A DNA stretch of 64,000 bases from Sinohyriopsis cumingii. Its lineage: Eukaryota > Mollusca > Bivalvia > Unionida > Unionidae. The stretch is from contig CM068824.1 in the NCBI GenBank assembly GCA_028554795.2, positions 157,650,789-157,714,788 on the forward strand. The letters are read 5' to 3'. The translations under genes were made by a program, and so were the position numbers. The notes under the pieces were generated by a model, which was not told the origin of the DNA, ran no database searches, and saw only the letters and a list, made by a program, of their open reading frames with translations. Shown one piece after another: positions 21,358 through 35,096 of the stretch (position 1 is the first letter of the stretch; every line of letters starts with the position of its first letter).

Positions 21358-21388
<31 letters not shown>
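21257..21388. repeat. (TA)n and (CATA)n compound microsatellite
   Basis: About 82 bp of TA followed by about 50 bp of CATA. The ORFs across it on both strands (poly-Tyr/Ile) are artefacts. Confidence 0.98.
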
Positions 21389-21391
<3 letters not shown>

Positions 21392-21681
21392 GAGACAGAC
21401 AGACTGACGTTAACTGAAACCCAGCTCTGAACCTGTAAGTGAACCAACATACAATAACTCGCATGCAGACTTATACCAGCACAAACATCTGTATTCATAC
21501 ATTGAACTTTTTCGGTTTGGACAGGGTTCAAACTTGGGACACTTGGCGTAGGATGATTTTATTAGTATGATTTTTTACGTTATATATATAAATTCTTTAA
21601 CCTGTATGATAATGCTGTTTATTCGCATTTATAAAAATTATGTTACTATTATCAAGTATTTTCGTGGAGAATCCAAGGATA

Positions 21682-21747
21682 GCACTTTCCGTTCTGTTTA
21701 ACACTTTCCGTTCTGTTTAACACTTTCCGTTCTGTTTAACACTTTCC
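21682..21747. repeat. Short 21-bp tandem repeat, about three copies
   Basis: The unit contains CACTTTCCGTTCTGTTTAA. Copies are nearly identical. Confidence 0.9.
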
Positions 21748-21851
21748 GGTTTAGACTAAGCCCACCAGTTGGAATGTTGTCTTGCCGAACTCTGGTAGCT
21801 ATTGGGGTAGTGGTCGTAAACTAGGAGTAGTCACAGTCGTGATTTTACTTT

Positions 21852-21902
21852 ACATACATACATACATACACGCACGCACGCACGCACGCACGCGCACGCA
21901 CT

Positions 21903-21944
<42 letters not shown>

Positions 21945-21966
21945 TACATACATACCTGCATACATA
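21852..21966. repeat. Compound (CATA)n(CGCA)n(CA)n microsatellite
   Basis: Tetranucleotide CATA, then CACG, then a CA run, then CATA again. Confidence 0.95.
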
Positions 21967-22461
21967 CGATAGAGATTGTCCTTCTATTTGTTGAAAAGTA
22001 TCATCCGATAGGGATGATCAAACAGGTAGTTGATAAGAGATTAGTAGGTCAAGTTCCACGTTTTATCACTGAATGGAATTACCAGGTCAGTTATCAGCTG
22101 TTCGTATTTACTTGTGGCCATCGCAAATGAGATAGTGCTGTGTGATCTCTTAAACATGGACTTGTCATCAGCACTATTGTATTTGTTCACGCAATCCTTC
22201 TCTATGCCACAATCTGTGATAAATATAATATGTCCTCTTGACTGTTAAATAGAACACACACTTCAATTATTTAAGCAAACTTTATCATCCCTGTCTTATG
22301 TAATTTTAAACCTAGTTACACGGTGCAACTAATTCAAATATTTATATCGAATCTAAGTGAACATTTTTTCTAAAACGGATAAAAGATAATAAGATATGTC
22401 AATATGTATGATCTTATACTGTAGATAACAATAGCCTGACCATTTTATTCAACTCTATCCC

Positions 22462-22464
<3 letters not shown>

Positions 22465-22524
<60 letters not shown>
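22465..22524. repeat. (CT)n microsatellite
   Basis: About 30 CT units. Confidence 0.98.
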
Positions 22525-22526
<2 letters not shown>

Positions 22527-22911
22527 CACATACTGTCGAACCGACGAGTAACGTATTCTATTATCCAAAGTTTTGCTTTCATTTTAAGGGTCACCATTAA
22601 CCCCATGCGAAGCTGTCCAACCTCCGGCAGCTCAGCCGGCACCGACTGACAAACAGCTGTTTTATTATCACGACTTCGTTTGTGGATTTCCTATGGAGAA
22701 TTATTATCATTTCGTTCAGGGTACATATTGTATAATAACATAAGAGATCAAATTAACATTTACGAAACAAAACCTATTAATACAAAAGGAAATGTACGGA
22801 TTTGTAATAACGAAAAAAAAAATCACAAATAGAGTCACAAAGTGCAATAACTTGTACGGAAGTGTATCGTTATTGCCCTTTAACCACACTTTATCCGGTC
22901 TGACCTCACCA

Positions 22912-22913
<2 letters not shown>

Positions 22914-22948
<35 letters not shown>
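22914..22948. repeat. (CT)n microsatellite
   Basis: About 17 CT units. Confidence 0.97.
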
Positions 22949-22953
<5 letters not shown>

Positions 22954-23559
22954 TTAACAAAATAGTTCAATTTAACTTTATATACACCTTTCCTACATAC
23001 TGGACACGCCATTTTAAAATTGAGAGGAATTTGTAAATTCTACAACATTTATTCAATCCTCTTGCTTTATATATTCATATTTGTTCTCAATAAAATATGT
23101 TTCAACTATTACTAACATCTCTTTGTATGTCTATAAAGTCGAACGTTGTACAAAATTCCTATAATTCGCCAGATAAATTGTCTATAACTTTTATGAAGAT
23201 ATTGCATTATGCAGTTCATTCGTCGAGAGACGATGACCTAATGATTTGTATTCAGTGTTATAACATTTTTGGTTTTTATAGACATTAACATCACAATAGG
23301 AAAGCATGACTTTGTATTTACGTATATAGTCATTTTTCTGTTCTTATATAGTACAAGCTGAATCAAAGGTTCATATTTGCGTGGTAAAGTACAAACATTT
23401 CGTTGAGCATCGTTATTGAAAAGAGGAAATGTACCTTGAAAAGAACAATCAGAAATGCAATTTCTTGGAACTGAATGTTGGTACTCTTTGTTTTTCATCA
23501 GGCTTCTAACGAATAATACCCAAACCTACAAAACTATTTTTTTTATTCGGATGTCTTTG
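22949..23559. other. Non-coding stretch
   Basis: No gene recognised; only short frames. Confidence 0.5.
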
Positions 23560-24436
23560 GCATTATCAGACAAAAAGAAGGACATTATCAGGCCAATAAT
23601 AGTTGGCATTATGAGGCTATTGGTCATCGGCATTGCTAAGCAAAAATCAAGGCATTATCAAACCAATATTCTTTGGTATATTATGCCCATAGTCTTTGCC
23701 ATTATCAGGTCAGTAGTAAGGTATTATATATCCAATAGTAACGCATTAGTAGGCCAATAGTCTTTGGCGTTATCAGGCCAAAATAATCTGGCATTAGCAG
23801 GTCAATAGAAAGGCATTAGGAGGCCAATAGTAATGCATTAGTAGGCCAATAGCCTTTGGCATTATCAGGCCAAAATAATCTGGCATTAGCAGGTCAATAG
23901 AAAGGCATTAGGAGGCCAATAGTAACGCATTAGTAGGCCAATAGCCTTTGACATTATCAGGCCAATATTCTCTGGCATTAGTAGGCCAATATTATATGAC
24001 ATTAGTAGGCCAATATTCTTTAGCATTAGCAGGTCAATAGAAAGGCCTTATCAGGTCAATAGTAAGGCATTAGTAGACCAATAGTAAGGCATTTGTAGGC
24101 CAATAGTAAGGCATTAGTAGGTCAATAGTAAGGCATTTGTAGCCCAATAGTAAGGCATTAGTAGGCCAATAGTAAGGCATTAGTAGGCCAATAGTAAGGC
24201 ATTAGTAGACCAATAGTAAGGCATTTGTAGGTCAATAGTAAGGCATTAGTAGGCCAATAGTAAGGCATTAGTAGGTCAATAGTAAGGCATTAGTAGGCCA
24301 ATAGTAAGGCATTAGTAGGCCAATAGTAAAGCATTAGTAGGCCAATAGTAAGACATTAGTAGGCCAATAGTAAGGCATTAGTAGGCCAATAGTAAGGCAT
24401 TAGTAGACCAATAGTAAGACATTTGTAGGCCTATAG
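23560..24436. repeat. 22-bp minisatellite, about 40 units
   Basis: The core unit contains GGCATTAGTAGGCCAATAG. Units are diverged at the left (GGCATTATCAGGCCAATA variants, some longer spacing) and nearly identical from about 24050 to 24420, as expected for expansion from the right side. Confidence 0.95.
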
Positions 24437-25158
<722 letters not shown>

Positions 25159-26321
25159 TGGACCCATGATTGGAGACTTCTCGTTAACCCCTCGTTGACC
25201 CCAATTATATATACAGTTATTATTGTAATTATTCCCTGTTAAGTGTGCTTCTAGTACTTTTACTATAACCTCTCATTCTGGAGTACGACTATTCCAATTA
25301 ACGTTCTGTCATCGTACCACGACCAACTCAAGCATGCCCTAATTAGTTCGCAGGATTTTTGACTACAGTATACTCATCTTCGTTAGCCAATGATCGACGA
25401 TCCACTTCGTTCCACATCACTGTGGAGGAAGTAGACCGGCGACCTTTGGCTTGAGTAGATGGCGGAACTTTGATACACGATGAATCGCGCAAAAGCTTGA
25501 ATAATCTATTAGTTACTATAACGACACATTTAAACATTTTTCTTCTTCACATAAAAGTTAAAAAATTAAACGTATTTTAAAATTGTGTAAACTTACATAT
25601 TTAAGCCAGTTACAGGTATTTTGGCAAATGTTGAAAGATTTAGCTTCAGTACATGCATAGCCTTTGATGCTTGCAAAGATAGAAAGAGTTTTCTGTCACA
25701 TATTCCAGAAAATATACACCCTCGATACTTGAAATATGATTTAATCTTTATCAATTTAGGACCATACTACCACTTTTCATAGCCACTAATGCAAAATGCA
25801 ATCATTCTTGATTGTGTTCCATACTGACTTTTAATTTTAACTTGATGCAATAAATATGCAGTCTATTGAGAATATTTTGCAACCGGTGGGCAGTTATCAA
25901 CCAAGACAATTTAATCGTCTGCATACAACAGTACAAATAGTTATATGGTTTCTGCAGGAACTGTTATGTTTCCTTTAGCTAAGAAACGTTTCAGATCGTT
26001 AAAAAATAAAGAAATAAAATACAACCCTGGAGTATGCCCATAGGACAGTTAAAAACATCGGTAATAAAACTGTTGGACTTTTAAATCATTATAAATTGCC
26101 TTAAGAATTCTTAACATTTTTTCTACCAATATTTCCACTAACCAAGTTTTCGTGCAATAAATTCCTCTCTTCCGTATCAAATATATTTTGATAGTCCATA
26201 AATACTGCGTAGAATCTGCCACCATGTTTTCTTAGATATTAACAGATTAGTGTACATAATATAAACGCAACATATGCTTTAGAATAACCCACTATAAATC
26301 CGGCTCCATTTTCTTCTTCTT

Positions 26322-26357
<36 letters not shown>

Positions 26358-28110
26358 TCATAACATTGTGCAGGCGTTATAAAATCAGTAAATTGTAAGA
26401 TATCAATTGTATTCGAAGTCATCATGACAAAAATTTAAACAAATGGCAGGACATATCTTGCTGTAAGTTATAGTTTCAAGCCTAATAAAGACAATATAAA
26501 CATTTTATTATTGTTTCACCTCTTCATAGAGTTAAAATGGTTAAAATGGTTCTATTTTGTTTTTAATAAAATCGATAATAAAAATTGTATTCAAAATAAT
26601 TAAATTTAAAATTGTGAAACATTTGATATCAACATCCAATTTATAGATATGAATACGATTAGTGCCAATCCAGAATTTTGAAGTATAAGGTGTGGTGTTT
26701 TGTAAGCTTGACAACAGTTACAAGAAAATGCGCATTTTTTTTTAATTTAAAAAAATCAGCATTAATGAAGCATGATGCAGGATTCCAATATTCCAAGTTT
26801 AATTATTTTAAAAATCCAAATCAAAAATATACAATAGGTATACTCACGTTTTCTTACTTGCATGTAATATTATGACTCAAGTACGATATATGCAGTTCGA
26901 ACATAAGCATATAATTAGCATTAAGTCGTATTCAACATTTTTAAAAGCACAATAAATACTATCATTATTTAAATACAGTTTTGTGTATTTATATAAAAAC
27001 ATGATTATAAATAATTTATCACTTCCAAAGCAGACATTTTTCCATGATGGTGTCTGGTTGGTGACATTTTTTGTAAAATTCCGTCCTACATCCGTTCATA
27101 ATAACGACAATCTGCGTTGCATGTGCCCTAAGTACGACGGGGAACTATTTATACTGATACATTTTCAGTGATTTTAGGCGTAATCTGTTAAATTTCTCTC
27201 CAATGTAATAAGCAAGCAATCAAGCCTGGTCTTGTGTTGGTAAGCAAATGTGATGGACAGTGAAATCGATGACTGTTTGTGATTGGTCAATGTGCCCACT
27301 ATGATTGACATGTCGGAACAACAAAAAGCTCGAGAAATTTCCATGCCCTTCTGGGCGCACGCGACGTAAATCCAATCAATCAATCAAACGATGTAGTGAC
27401 AGTGGCACATGCACACAATTATTATACGCATGCCACTTTAATTTAAAGAATCAATCAATCAAGCCTGGTAGTGCACTGGCAATCTCTTGACATGGAAACA
27501 AGTTGGGAAGCTTTACAAACGCACAAACCACTAGACTAAAAATCCATGGGCTGCTTAGTAAGTTATCTCATACACTACACCTAAATAACCGTTATTAGAA
27601 TTACGTCACTGTATGCAATACCATATCATTGACTAACAAATGGTAAGATGAAAATTTTACTAGTTAACTGGCCTATACTATAGTACTGGTTTACGAATTT
27701 AGGCCAGCTACCACTCTCCTTTCGAACCTGTTATTTCTGCAAGGGAAACATGTGAGCCGTAGGATGAACCACGAAGTTGCAAACGTTCTTCAGTCGGAAC
27801 GTTCTCCACCTTTTCCATTCACATGATAGAAAAAGCAGCAACCCTCGGAGTGAAATATTGTCGTTTTGATCTGTCCTTAAGCCTGTGACTGTTTTTACGT
27901 CATAATAAATAGATTCATTAATGTCAAATGTCTGGATGACATGTAAACCCAATCAGCAACGTAAGCAATACTTTCTGGATATTGAAAGTTAATGAGTTCT
28001 TCATTTTTTTTCTGAAGACAAAGTTGCCCGAATAATAATACATTCCAGCATGCTGTTGCTGACAAAATGTGGTGTAGTGACATTTGTAACACTCATTTAA
28101 TAAGACTGTT

Positions 28111-28111
<1 letters not shown>
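25159..28111. other. AT-rich non-coding stretch
   Basis: Contains an (AAT)n run at 26323-26356 and short CAATCAATCAA strings near 27370-27460, one next to a short duplicated segment AATCAAGCCTGG (27220 and 27458). No gene recognised. Confidence 0.5.

Positions 28112-28151
<40 letters not shown>
28112..28151. repeat. (CA)n microsatellite
   Basis: About 20 CA units. Confidence 0.97.
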
Positions 28152-28152
<1 letters not shown>

Positions 28153-30130
28153 CTAGCCGGATGTTCTTCCAATCTGGGAAGTGACACTACACTATACTTA
28201 TTCACCACGCATTCGAAAGAGACGAGAATGTACCGAATGCGTCACGCTCGTCACATCGTTCGGACCAACTTAGCTCTTTCTGCGAGACAAAAGTATGTCT
28301 CAGTTTGATCCGTAGGTTTGACCTCGAAGTTGAGAATGTCCTCATAGATAAGGCTTTCAGAATATATCTCTATGCCAGAAGGCTATTATCACCCCAAGGT
28401 AATCTATACATTAGCACGCCATCTTTGCGCATTAATGTACCAACAAGATTCTACTTTGTTTCTATTATTAGTAAATTAGTAAAAGAGGTGTAAACAACCA
28501 GGCTATGTTTAGATGAGTTTTTTCCAATCACTACCCTTCAAGGATGTGGAAAACTCGTGAAGCCATGGCTGGGTTGCCCCACTACACCCCCGCATACTTT
28601 TCAGGACACAGATTGGGCTACCTCTGGCTTGCCCCTTCTCGCCCCATTTAGTTGGTCTTAGTCCAGGAGAACTATAGTCGGTGAACATGCTCATTCAGTC
28701 GGCCCAGCCCAAGTTAAGCAACCGTGGAGCGTTCACGCCACCACTTTTTTGTTTTTTTTCATCCTTGAGGGGTCCCAATCAGTTCCTTTCGAATAATGGA
28801 AGTTGTAGGATCGTCCACTGCGCCGGGCCAAATGCTTATTGTCCGGCTGGCGGAGAACACAACACGAAGCCGGCACAACATATGTGTTTCTGTGCTGGGT
28901 AGTGCAGTTAAGAGACAATGTTTTATTAGATATCCGGGGAGACCTGGATGTTCGACGTGACGCAAAAACACAACAAAGAACATTACTGCACAACAGCGGA
29001 AGCTGGAAAAAATGGAAGAGTTGGTGGATGCCCATCAGCAACAGATGTCGATTCAGAACAAGTGCCAGAAGGCACAGGAGCAGACGATACGGGCACCGAG
29101 GGTCCGCTGAAGGGAGTTGAGTCGCGGTGGTAAAATTTTGATCTTGTTGTGGAAATGTTGCTGACACTTTGCATGACTTCGCAGGCGTTAGGGATAATAA
29201 CAGCAAAGTTGGACAAACATGTTAAGTGAATGGTTGGCGGAGACATTGGAGAAATATTAGAACTCCAGACGTCACCCGCAATTTAAAAGTGACACCAGTT
29301 TAACATCAGCAGTGACATGTACACGGGCTTGGTTACTATCGATTCGTTATCTGTGTTGACGGCTGAAGCGCAGCTTTTCGTAAGTGTGAGAATTTGGAAA
29401 TCGAGTGCAGGACATTCTGGTCCAGGGACAAGGACTGAAAAGGAAAATAATAACGGTTGCATTCGTGATGTACGACCTACTACAGAGATTAAAGCTATAC
29501 TGAATTTGGACGGGGGGGGGGGGGGGCAAGGTGGCTGTTGCCCTGCTTAAGACGCCGAAACGGCAACAACCAAAAATTACTGACAGCCACCTCTGACTTC
29601 TTTTTGCTCTAGCGAGATTGTAATTTAAGGTGGGAACGCACGGTGGCTATTGTTCTGACCATTCTGTCGTTTCTTTGGTTTCTTTATTTTCAACAGACTT
29701 CGCACAGCTTATTAAGAATTTCTAGCGGGACGTTTCATTATGTCCTCTCTAACTTCGGCTTTCCGCGGACTATCGATTTGAGGTTTGATCTACGCCAGCG
29801 ACAATCAGAGTGTAGACTTTGTGTGTGCTTTATGTTTTTTGAGGGCAATGTTTTTCATGTTCACCGAATATGAGCTTAAATTTCTTCGCCAAGATGGTGT
29901 TATTAGCCATGGTGTTTTAATGTTTTGACTATAGTGTCCGTGATTGTATAAAGTTTGTCTTTTCTCCAAGATGCAGATTTCATCATGCTATTAGCGTTCA
30001 TAGTGAGGAGCGACTAAAACAATTTCCTCCAATGAAAACTAGATCAAAGTTCAAAGAGTAATTTCCAAGACAATCGTGATGGGGCCGGCAACGATGATTG
30101 ACACAATTCAGGTGCCAAGAGACATGGGTG
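28152..30130. other. Unassigned stretch with higher GC patches
   Basis: Several overlapping frames up to 157 codons exist (for example minus 28733-29206), but none shows a motif or stands out from its shadows. A G-run lies at 29512-29526. I cannot assign a gene. Confidence 0.4.
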
Positions 30131-30421
30131 TCAGTGTAGTGTCAATCCATTTGCCCTACTAGGTGGTACCTTCTCTAGAGCCCAAATAGCTTTTCGGCCT
30201 TTGATCGTGATGGATTTCAGCCTCGGATATGTGTTCAATTCCTCTATCAGGAGCGTGTAGTGAAGTTTAATTAATCCGATGGTGGTGGCGGGGTTAGCTC
30301 CCCTCGGAATACGCACCTCTAATCCGTCGCCATGAGGTATTGGAAAGTCGGCTAAGATGTTAAACAAATAAATTGTTAGTTTCCTTTGTATCTTTATATC
30401 CGAAAAAAAGACATTCGACAT
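30131..30421 (-). pseudogene. Protein fragment of a decayed virus-like or other element
   Basis: 96 residues of ordinary globular composition, with a coherent stretch ADFPIPHGDGLEVRIPRG followed by a helix-rich region. I do not recognise it. It belongs to a roughly 2-kb block (30.1-32.1 kb) of frames in both strands that read like protein but are broken, next to an ATPase-like fragment at 31706. Its role is open. Confidence 0.35.
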
Positions 30422-31292
30422 GAGGATAAACAGCCTGTCTTCTGCTTGTTTTTATGACCAAACGGTGCAAAGTGACAAAACTCGTATTATTCGCATATAA
30501 CTTTGCTTTTATTCCTGGTAACATGAGTGATAGATGACGTTACATACCATGAACGAAAGGGTTTTACTTTGGCCGTACCATCAAATACCACGTCTGCATT
30601 ATAGTAGCAATCACGTCAGACCCCCCTCCCCCCGGAAAATACTTGGGCTCTGGTTTTGTTAGCGATTGCGGGTTGGCTGAGGGTGCTCTGGGTAACCCAA
30701 ATATTCAATGTCCATTTGCTTTGGGTCATCTTTTCATCCAAATTCGAACCAGTACGTGTCAACCACAAGTTGACGCAAATACTCTTCCACCAATTGTTTG
30801 TATTCCTTGTCGATGTCAACTCTTTTGCAAGTTGCGCTAATACTCTGTCATTAATATCATGATTGGCGAGCGGCACGAATGATTCGTATTAATTGTCTGT
30901 CTGGTTACTCCCCACTAACCAAATGGCTTGTTAAAGCCATTGTTTTACGTTATGTGAGTTCAAATTGTTGCTCATGAGGAATCCAATTATGGGTAGTGCT
31001 GCTTGAAATCTCGTCAGATGTGCGTCGTCTCAATGGCGTATTATAGGTAAATGGCGCTCGGGGAGACGATGATGGCCAAAAGGGGTTTTGGCGCGATAAG
31101 ACCTCTGGCGCCCGTTGTCTCAGCGCCCCAAAATCTCTGGCCCCATAGACCCCCACTCCCGTTAGTATGATACTGCGTCGACGTTGTGCCTCTCACATCT
31201 AATGGTGTTTCCGGCGCCAAACATGGGCGCAAAGTCCGTTGTAAAGCTTTAGTTTAAGGTATTAGTCCTAACGGCAGCACATCTATTCTGTG

Positions 31293-31620
31293 TCATGAAG
31301 GTCCCATTACACCGATTGAAATCACTGCCTTAGTTCCCTCGCCACATCCGTCATGCAGGTTATTAAAGTCAAAACCAGCGTCAAGGACGATGATCGTTGT
31401 AACTGCTGAGTGTAAAATCGCTAACATTTTAAAAGTCTTGCATTGATTCCAGGGGATAGTAAAATGACGCATTGTTGCTGTAGCCCGGCCAACTAACGTG
31501 ATACTATCGGCCGTTCAGGACACGGCCTTTAATGCGATGCTGCCTGTGAAAACAGCGACAACCTCACCGTCGGGGCTTTCATCCACTGTAGCAAACGGGG
31601 GCGACTGCTTCAAGTCGATT
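31293..31620 (-). pseudogene. Decayed reading frame, about 108 codons with one internal stop
   Basis: The minus strand reads as plausible protein from about 31620 to a TGA at 31293 (segments PPFATVDESPDGEVVAVF and TIIVLDAGFDFNN). One TGA interrupts it in frame near 31535. Composition is protein-like rather than random, but I do not recognise the family. It faces the ATPase-like fragment. Confidence 0.35.
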
Positions 31621-31705
31621 TAGCCTCAGGGTTAGCCCTTTGTCTACAGTACCGCAAGGACGGGTAGCCTACGCGAGTTTTTTTTTTTTTTTAACTTACA
31701 GGCAC

Positions 31706-32039
31706 ACTGCGAAATAATCATCGGCCGTCTCGACTGTGGTAAAAGCATGCTTGCCTACGACCTTCACGAATCGGCATTTCAGAGCCACTTGGATTTTATC
31801 ATCATCTACCCTAGTATACGATAAACCGTGTAGCAATTTTGGTCAACCTTTACAGCTGTGATCTGGACGAACTGCATTGCTCGCTCGCTAAACCTTCGAG
31901 GAAGTCACCATTCTATTTCTGTTCAAAGACTGTGCCTTTATTTTTGGCATCCGGCATAGGGAAACAACCCGTAGTAAACTCGTCTATGCCATACGAATAC
32001 CGACATCAGCGTGTCAAGACTCATTTATTGATACGCTAA
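31706..32039 (+). pseudogene. Decayed packaging-ATPase-like (P-loop) fragment
   Basis: A frame starting near 31709 reads CEIIIGRLDCGKSMLAYDL then HLDFIIIYPSI, close in pattern to the Walker A strand-loop-helix and the following strand of viral A32-type ATPases (degenerate loop GRLDCGKS). After stops at about 31827 and in another frame, LDELHCSLAKPS and ASGIGKQ...YRHQ resemble later parts of the same fold. It would be a third, old virus-like locus. The assignment is tentative. Confidence 0.4.
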
Positions 32040-33983
32040 ATGAAAAAGATATAATCGAGGCCTCGCGTCGAGCAGAAAACTAGGTGTTTCTTAAAAGGGA
32101 AAGTCTCTGTAATTTCCTTCTGCAACCAGACCGACCAGTATCCTGTCAGTTTGTTTCTGCTCGATAACGTCAGGTGGCGCTTGATGTGGTGGCATAATAT
32201 ATTGTGCGTCGGCAGCCACACCATAAGACTCGTGGCATTGGTCTAAGTGCTACTTGGAGTCAGTTAAAAACCATGTCAGACCCTATGAGTAACATTGATA
32301 TAGAGAAACTGCTGCACGGAATGGCATCCAAGCCGGAAAGCACAACCATGGCTTACCTAAGTGCATCTGGAACAGCAGAAACACCATCATATCAACATTA
32401 CCGTATGTGTAAGCTAGTGGCTTGTAGAGCAGCGAAAGAGTACACGAGTCTCTTACCTTTTCGGACCTAAAGGCAAAGAACGATGAATATACAATACTAC
32501 AAAATCTCATGCCAAATAGGTGACTCTCTACAGCTTTTAGAATTAAAAAAATAATGATTAATTGGGGGGGGGGGGGTTATTTATTTTTTTAACTGGTTGT
32601 ACTGTTTATTCAAATGCCTTGATTATCTTAAGTATTGTTAAAAGAACATTTAATTTCCTTTCTTTTGGTGTTTAACTGATGGGTGTGTTATGGGTTATAC
32701 AGCTTGGCCTTACTGAGGATGTGAAACTATCATTAAATTGCTAGCTCCTCATGGTCATTTTCACTTCCAGGATTTAAAGAGGTAAATTATAAGAAAAGAG
32801 CCAATAACCTTTTTACGTTTTATATATTTAGTAATTCAGTCATTGCGCTCTCATAAGCTGGTATTGTCTATTCTGGTAAAATTATTTTTCCCTGTTTCAA
32901 TAACTGCAAAGATAGCGTACTTTACATTCATTCAGGCTGATCGTTGGAGTATCCAGGAGCAGTCATTCGGGTTAGCTGTGTGCTTAGATTATGTACAGCA
33001 CATTATCCGAAGAAATGTAAATAACAGTAAATGAAAGTAACATAGAGGTATGCTAACATTCTCCCCATTGTACATGTTGCAAATCCAATCGCCCCCATGT
33101 GAGGCTATGCTAGTTTCGTCACTGCTTAGATTTTAAACGGCAGTGACAACCATTTTCTACCCAAAGACAGCTGCAAGTTACTTGCCGGAGAAAGTTTTAA
33201 AAGATGATCAGATTTTCCGGGCCTTTTTGATAAGCATCAAACTGCCGCATTTTGTCTTATGCCGGGTGTAATGGGTGCCATGTCGCAGCTCCTATCAAGC
33301 ACGACGTATGCGTGAGGTGGGACGGGATTTAGTAGTTTCTAATATTATGGCTACTCCTGTAACTGTTGCAAGCCTGTGCTTTTCATGAATGGTGGCGCAA
33401 CCATGTCAACTATTCCTGGCCTTTCTATACAAGGCTGGCAGATCCCCAACGTTACACTAGGGGTGGGGTGGAGGCGAAGGCAATACACTGTTATAAGAGC
33501 CGAAACTGTCGTTTGGTAGGACTAATTTTATTTTTTCTAGGGGTCAACACGAGTCTGAACCCTGCGCCTTGGAGCCGGAACTGGTCTTTTGGGTGACTGA
33601 CGATCCCCCTGTAGTCGCCATTAATATGTTAAGCGCGTCATCATATTCAATTTGGATTATCTGCCCTCTTCGGAGAAGCTTGTTCTATCAAGTGATAGTA
33701 GAAGCAGTGCTGTGCTAATGTCACGCTTTGTACAGGTAACACCTATTCTCTAAGAAGGGTTCTTCTTGTCTGAAGCTCAAAGATAACGTTATGAAAAATG
33801 CCTCCTTGCTGTTTTATATTCTCCTCAGGTTATTTGCCGGATTAAAACCATCAAAGCTTTTACAGGTCATGTAATTGGCCTATGTTCCAGTAACACACTG
33901 TCAGCATGGGGAAACTCAACATCCTCAACTTCGCTACGTGTATACCGCTATACTCACCAATAGTTTTTTTCCGGATACATTTC
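32040..33983. other. Unassigned stretch
   Basis: Short frames only (for example plus 32204-32470, 88 codons, no motif). A G-run lies at 32563-32576. No gene or element recognised. Confidence 0.4.
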
Positions 33984-34111
33984 TGTTGTTTTGCTAAATA
34001 ACACAAAACATGGTTTGGTCTAACTACTTTAATGTTTATATTACAAATGAATGAGAGCCTGGGTCTGACTTACGGTGACCTCTAACTGTCAGACCATTTG
34101 TAGATACCACA
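33984..34111 (-). repeat. LTR copy (3' LTR of the minus-oriented Gypsy element)
   Basis: TG...CA termini. It shares ACACAAAACATGGTTTGGTC and AACTGTCAGACCATTTGTAG with 40479-40631 and the inverted copy at 38036. A 25-bp segment present in the right LTR is missing. Confidence 0.75.
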
Positions 34112-34862
34112 ACTTCCCCTAAAAGTGAGTTTAGGGCTTTTCTTTTAAATTCACACGTTCATTTCTCCTTTTCCTTTTCATAAATTTGCAAACATATTCA
34201 AACTTGACAAAGTTCTATTTCGCACATGAATATATATTTCAAACAGTTTCTGGTGAGTTGTAAAAGTTCTACCAATTGTAGTGAAAATTAAATTGTAGCC
34301 CTAATGACATTCACAATCATTCTTCTAGTCATGAAAACAAGTACATGGTGATATATTGGCATTGCCACTAAAATCTGCAATCCTAATAGTTTATTCTTCA
34401 ATCCAGTTCTTATAAAGTGATGCGATATAACAGATGTATTATTATGCCCTTGACCACTTACAGTTTCTAATATTCACAAGACACTACATAGTTTAGAAAA
34501 ATTATCTAGTTCACATAACAAAATCCCTGTATCTTGCAGGCTTTTGCATTAGACGCCCACTCTTTGTTCGAATCGCTCCTTTCTGGTTTGGCTCACTGAT
34601 AACACTGGTCAACAGTGAAATCATTACTGACTTGAAAAGGCCCTAATCTGTAGTATTTTGGTGTGCCGAACACGAATATAACCGTGAAAAATTTGTATTG
34701 GCTCTCGTTTTGAAGATATTCATATACCTCATTTTCTATGTTTCACTGTGTAAATTTCTCCAGTAGGACTGCAGCAACATCCGGAATAATGATGTAACAT
34801 TGCATAATACCATCATGCTCACATCATCCACAGTTGATTGCATCATTTTCTGATGCAATGCA

Positions 34863-34978
34863 ATACTAATGCCATGCGGCTGCTGAAGTAAGTTGACGTC
34901 AGCAGTGTACTATACATGTGTAGGCCTATTATACTAATGCCAGGCGGCTGCTGAAGCTGACGTAAGCAGTGTACTATA
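34863..34978 (+). repeat. Direct duplication of about 50 bp ahead of the 562-aa ORF
   Basis: Copies at 34863-34914 and 34931-34978 share ATACTAATGCCA and GTGTACTATA with ACGT(C/A)AGCAGTG between. The second copy runs into the TATA box, so the duplication looks like a promoter duplication. Confidence 0.85.
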
Positions 34979-34981
34979 TAA
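34975..34981 (+). promoter_or_regulatory. TATA box of the 562-aa ORF
   Basis: TATATAA lies 116 nt before the ATG at 35097, with the AGCAGTG repeat just upstream. A transcript would start near 35005. Inferred from sequence only. Confidence 0.6.
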
Positions 34982-35096
34982 AGCCCAATCAGATAGGTTC
35001 AGCATTTAAAATATTTTAGACGTTGTGCGAGACAGTTCAAGCTACTGTTACATAAAACTTATTATTTTATCCATTTACGTACAATAAAGAACAGTA

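Noticed and set aside
21189..21531. ORFs of 60-93 codons across the TA/CATA repeat
   Set aside because: Open only because the dinucleotide and tetranucleotide repeats lack stops in some frames.
23560..24436. CRISPR-like array of short repeats
   Set aside because: There are no unique spacers; the whole 22-bp unit is repeated head to tail, so it is a minisatellite in eukaryotic DNA.
28733..29206. Minus-strand 157-codon ORF as a host gene
   Set aside because: Composition and lack of motifs, with overlapping frames on both strands, give no support for coding.
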